A stretch of 7,121 nt of DNA, from positions 1-7,121 of the forward strand of contig CAJLYN010000109.1 of assembly GCA_905210875.1 (NCBI GenBank), in the 5' to 3' direction. The translations under genes were made by a program, and so were the position numbers. The stretch is from an uncultured Bacteroides sp. Lineage in GTDB: Bacteria; Bacteroidota; Bacteroidia; Bacteroidales; UBA11471. Shown one piece after another: positions 5,745 through 7,121 of the stretch (position 1 is the first letter of the stretch; every line of letters begins with the position of its first letter). The notes beneath the pieces were generated by a model. That model had not been told where the DNA came from and searched no databases. It was given only the letters and a program-made list of their open reading frames with translations.

Positions 5745-7121
5745 ATGATTTCTTTTTGTATTGCATTAGTTGCCCTAATTGTCGGATTTTTTACCTACGG
5801 GAAATTCGTCGAAAAGGTTTTCGGAATTGAGCCGGCCCGAAAGACACCGGCCATCGCCAACCCCGATGGTGTGGATTTTGTACCTATGTCAGGGTGGAAA
5901 ATCTTTATGATTCAATTTCTTAACATTGCCGGACTGGGGCCGATTTTCGGTGCTATCATGGGAGCCAAGTTTGGCGCCTCATCGTTCCTGTGGATTGTAT
6001 TCGGAACCATCTTTGCCGGTGCCGTACACGATTTCATGGCCGGCATGATTTCTTTACGGCACAACGGCGAGAGTCTGCCCGAGACCATCGGTCGCTACCT
6101 GGGCAGTACGGCTAAAATAGTAATGCGCGCCTTCACCGTCATACTCATGATTCTGGTGGGCGTTGTCTTTGTTGCCGGTCCCGCGGACCTGTTGGCTATG
6201 CTCACTCCCGAACATCTCGATTCCACTTTTTGGATTTTCGTCATCTTTGCCTACTATATTTTGGCAACGATGTTCCCCATCGACAAAATCATCGGAAAGA
6301 TTTATCCTGTGTTTGCCATAGCCCTTATCTTCATGGCCATAGGTATTCTCGTCATGCTTTTTGTGTCGTTCCCGGCCATTCCCGAGATTACCGACGGACT
6401 GGAAAACAAGATTGGCGACACGGCCAACAATCCCATATTCCCCATGCTCTTCATCAGCATTGCCTGCGGAGCCATATCGGGTTTTCACGCCACACAATCA
6501 CCGTTGATGGCCCGTTGCATGACCAATGAACGGCAAGGTCGCTACATCTTCTACGGAGCCATGGTTACCGAAGGCATTGTGGCCCTGATATGGGCAGCAG
6601 CTGCCACCTACTTTTTCAGTCCCGAAGGACAATCGTTCTTTGGCGTTACCGAGCCTGACAAGGTTAACGGGAATTCAGCCATCATCGTCAACACCATATC
6701 AAAAGGCTGGTTGGGTATTGTAGGTGGAGCCTTGGCCATACTGGGAGTGGTGGCTGCCCCCATCACCTCGGGCGACACCGCATTCCGCTCGGCACGGCTC
6801 ATTGTAGCCGACTTCCTGCACATGGAACAGCGCAGTATCATCAAACGGCTGATGATCTGTGTGCCGCTTTTTGTAGTTGCCATTGTCATTCTCATCTATA
6901 ATCTCGCCGATCCTGCCGGTTTTGAGAAAATATGGCGCTACTTCGCTTGGAGCAACCAGACTCTGGCCGTATTTACCCTGTGGGCTATTACCGTGTACTT
7001 GGCACAGCAGAAGAAGCCCTACTGGATTACCCTCATACCGGCTCTTTTCATGATGGCGGTAGTTCTTACCTACATTCTCTTCGACCGCTCGGGTATAGCC
7101 CTGTCTTATACCACATCGGTC
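5745..7121 (+). CDS. cstA: Carbon starvation protein CstA, 3' end outside the window
   Basis: The frame is open from the ATG at 5745 to the last base of the window, giving 459 residues without a stop. CstA-family proteins are inner-membrane carriers; E. coli CstA and BtsT transport pyruvate, and CstA is also linked to peptide uptake in starvation. Family landmarks are FLNIAGLGPIFGAIMGAKFG (58-77), HDFMAGMISLRHNGESLPE (95-113), ACGAISGFHATQSPLMARCM (240-259), ITSGDTAFRSAR (340-351) and YFAWSNQTLA (399-408). About a dozen hydrophobic segments can be counted. The positions of these motifs indicate the short Bacteroidetes-type CstA of somewhat under 500 residues, not the 700-residue E. coli form, so probably only a few dozen codons or fewer are missing. 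The 7-nt gap after the flavoprotein gene and the absence of a promoter suggest it belongs to the radA transcription unit. Its substrate here is not shown by sequence. Confidence 0.93.
   Translation, partial: MISFCIALVALIVGFFTYGKFVEKVFGIEPARKTPAIANPDGVDFVPMSGWKIFMIQFLNIAGLGPIFGAIMGAKFGASSFLWIVFGTIFAGAVHDFMAGMISLRHNGESLPETIGRYLGSTAKIVMRAFTVILMILVGVVFVAGPADLLAMLTPEHLDSTFWIFVIFAYYILATMFPIDKIIGKIYPVFAIALIFMAIGILVMLFVSFPAIPEITDGLENKIGDTANNPIFPMLFISIACGAISGFHATQSPLMARCMTNERQGRYIFYGAMVTEGIVALIWAAAATYFFSPEGQSFFGVTEPDKVNGNSAIIVNTISKGWLGIVGGALAILGVVAAPITSGDTAFRSARLIVADFLHMEQRSIIKRLMICVPLFVVAIVILIYNLADPAGFEKIWRYFAWSNQTLAVFTLWAITVYLAQQKKPYWITLIPALFMMAVVLTYILFDRSGIALSYTTSV

Overview
This 7.1 kb stretch looks like ordinary chromosome from a member of the Bacteroidales (Bacteroidota). 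Four lines of evidence point there. The promoter-like elements fit the Bacteroidetes pattern TTTG - about 20 nt - TAnnTTTG. Clear Shine-Dalgarno sequences are missing and the leaders are A/T-rich. The gene content fits: holA beside a lone HsdR-N-domain protein, a short-form CstA, and a COG2509 flavoprotein. The codon choice is moderate in GC, against very AT-rich intergenic DNA. The genus is not resolved.

Layout. Positions 1-338 hold no convincing gene: an AT-rich block with loosely repeated motifs, a possible promoter, and a short GC-richer patch. holA (DNA polymerase III delta subunit) lies on the minus strand at 414-1439 and ends in a good intrinsic terminator at 339-373. It is divergent from a 152-residue PD-(D/E)xK protein at 1540-1998. 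The 100-bp gap between their starts carries two opposed Bacteroidetes-type promoters only a few bases apart. Next on the plus strand is a small exported, lysine-rich Spy/LTXXQ-like protein (2119-2634), closed by a strong terminator at 2669-2714. A new transcription unit follows: a -7 box at 2770-2777, then radA (2802-4172), a COG2509 FAD-dependent dehydrogenase (4175-5737) and cstA (5745 to the window edge). The two gaps between these genes are 2 and 7 nt, so they are probably co-transcribed.

How the genes relate. The left half concerns DNA replication: HolA is part of the clamp loader, and the divergent nuclease-fold protein may act on DNA. RadA processes recombination intermediates. The other two genes of the radA unit, a flavoprotein of unknown substrate and a CstA-type pyruvate/peptide carrier, have no evident functional link to RadA. 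I see no mobile element, CRISPR array, rRNA, tRNA or defence island. I found no clear sign of a new multi-gene system; the most useful leads are the lone HsdR-N protein with its shared promoter region and the radA-flavoprotein-cstA cluster.
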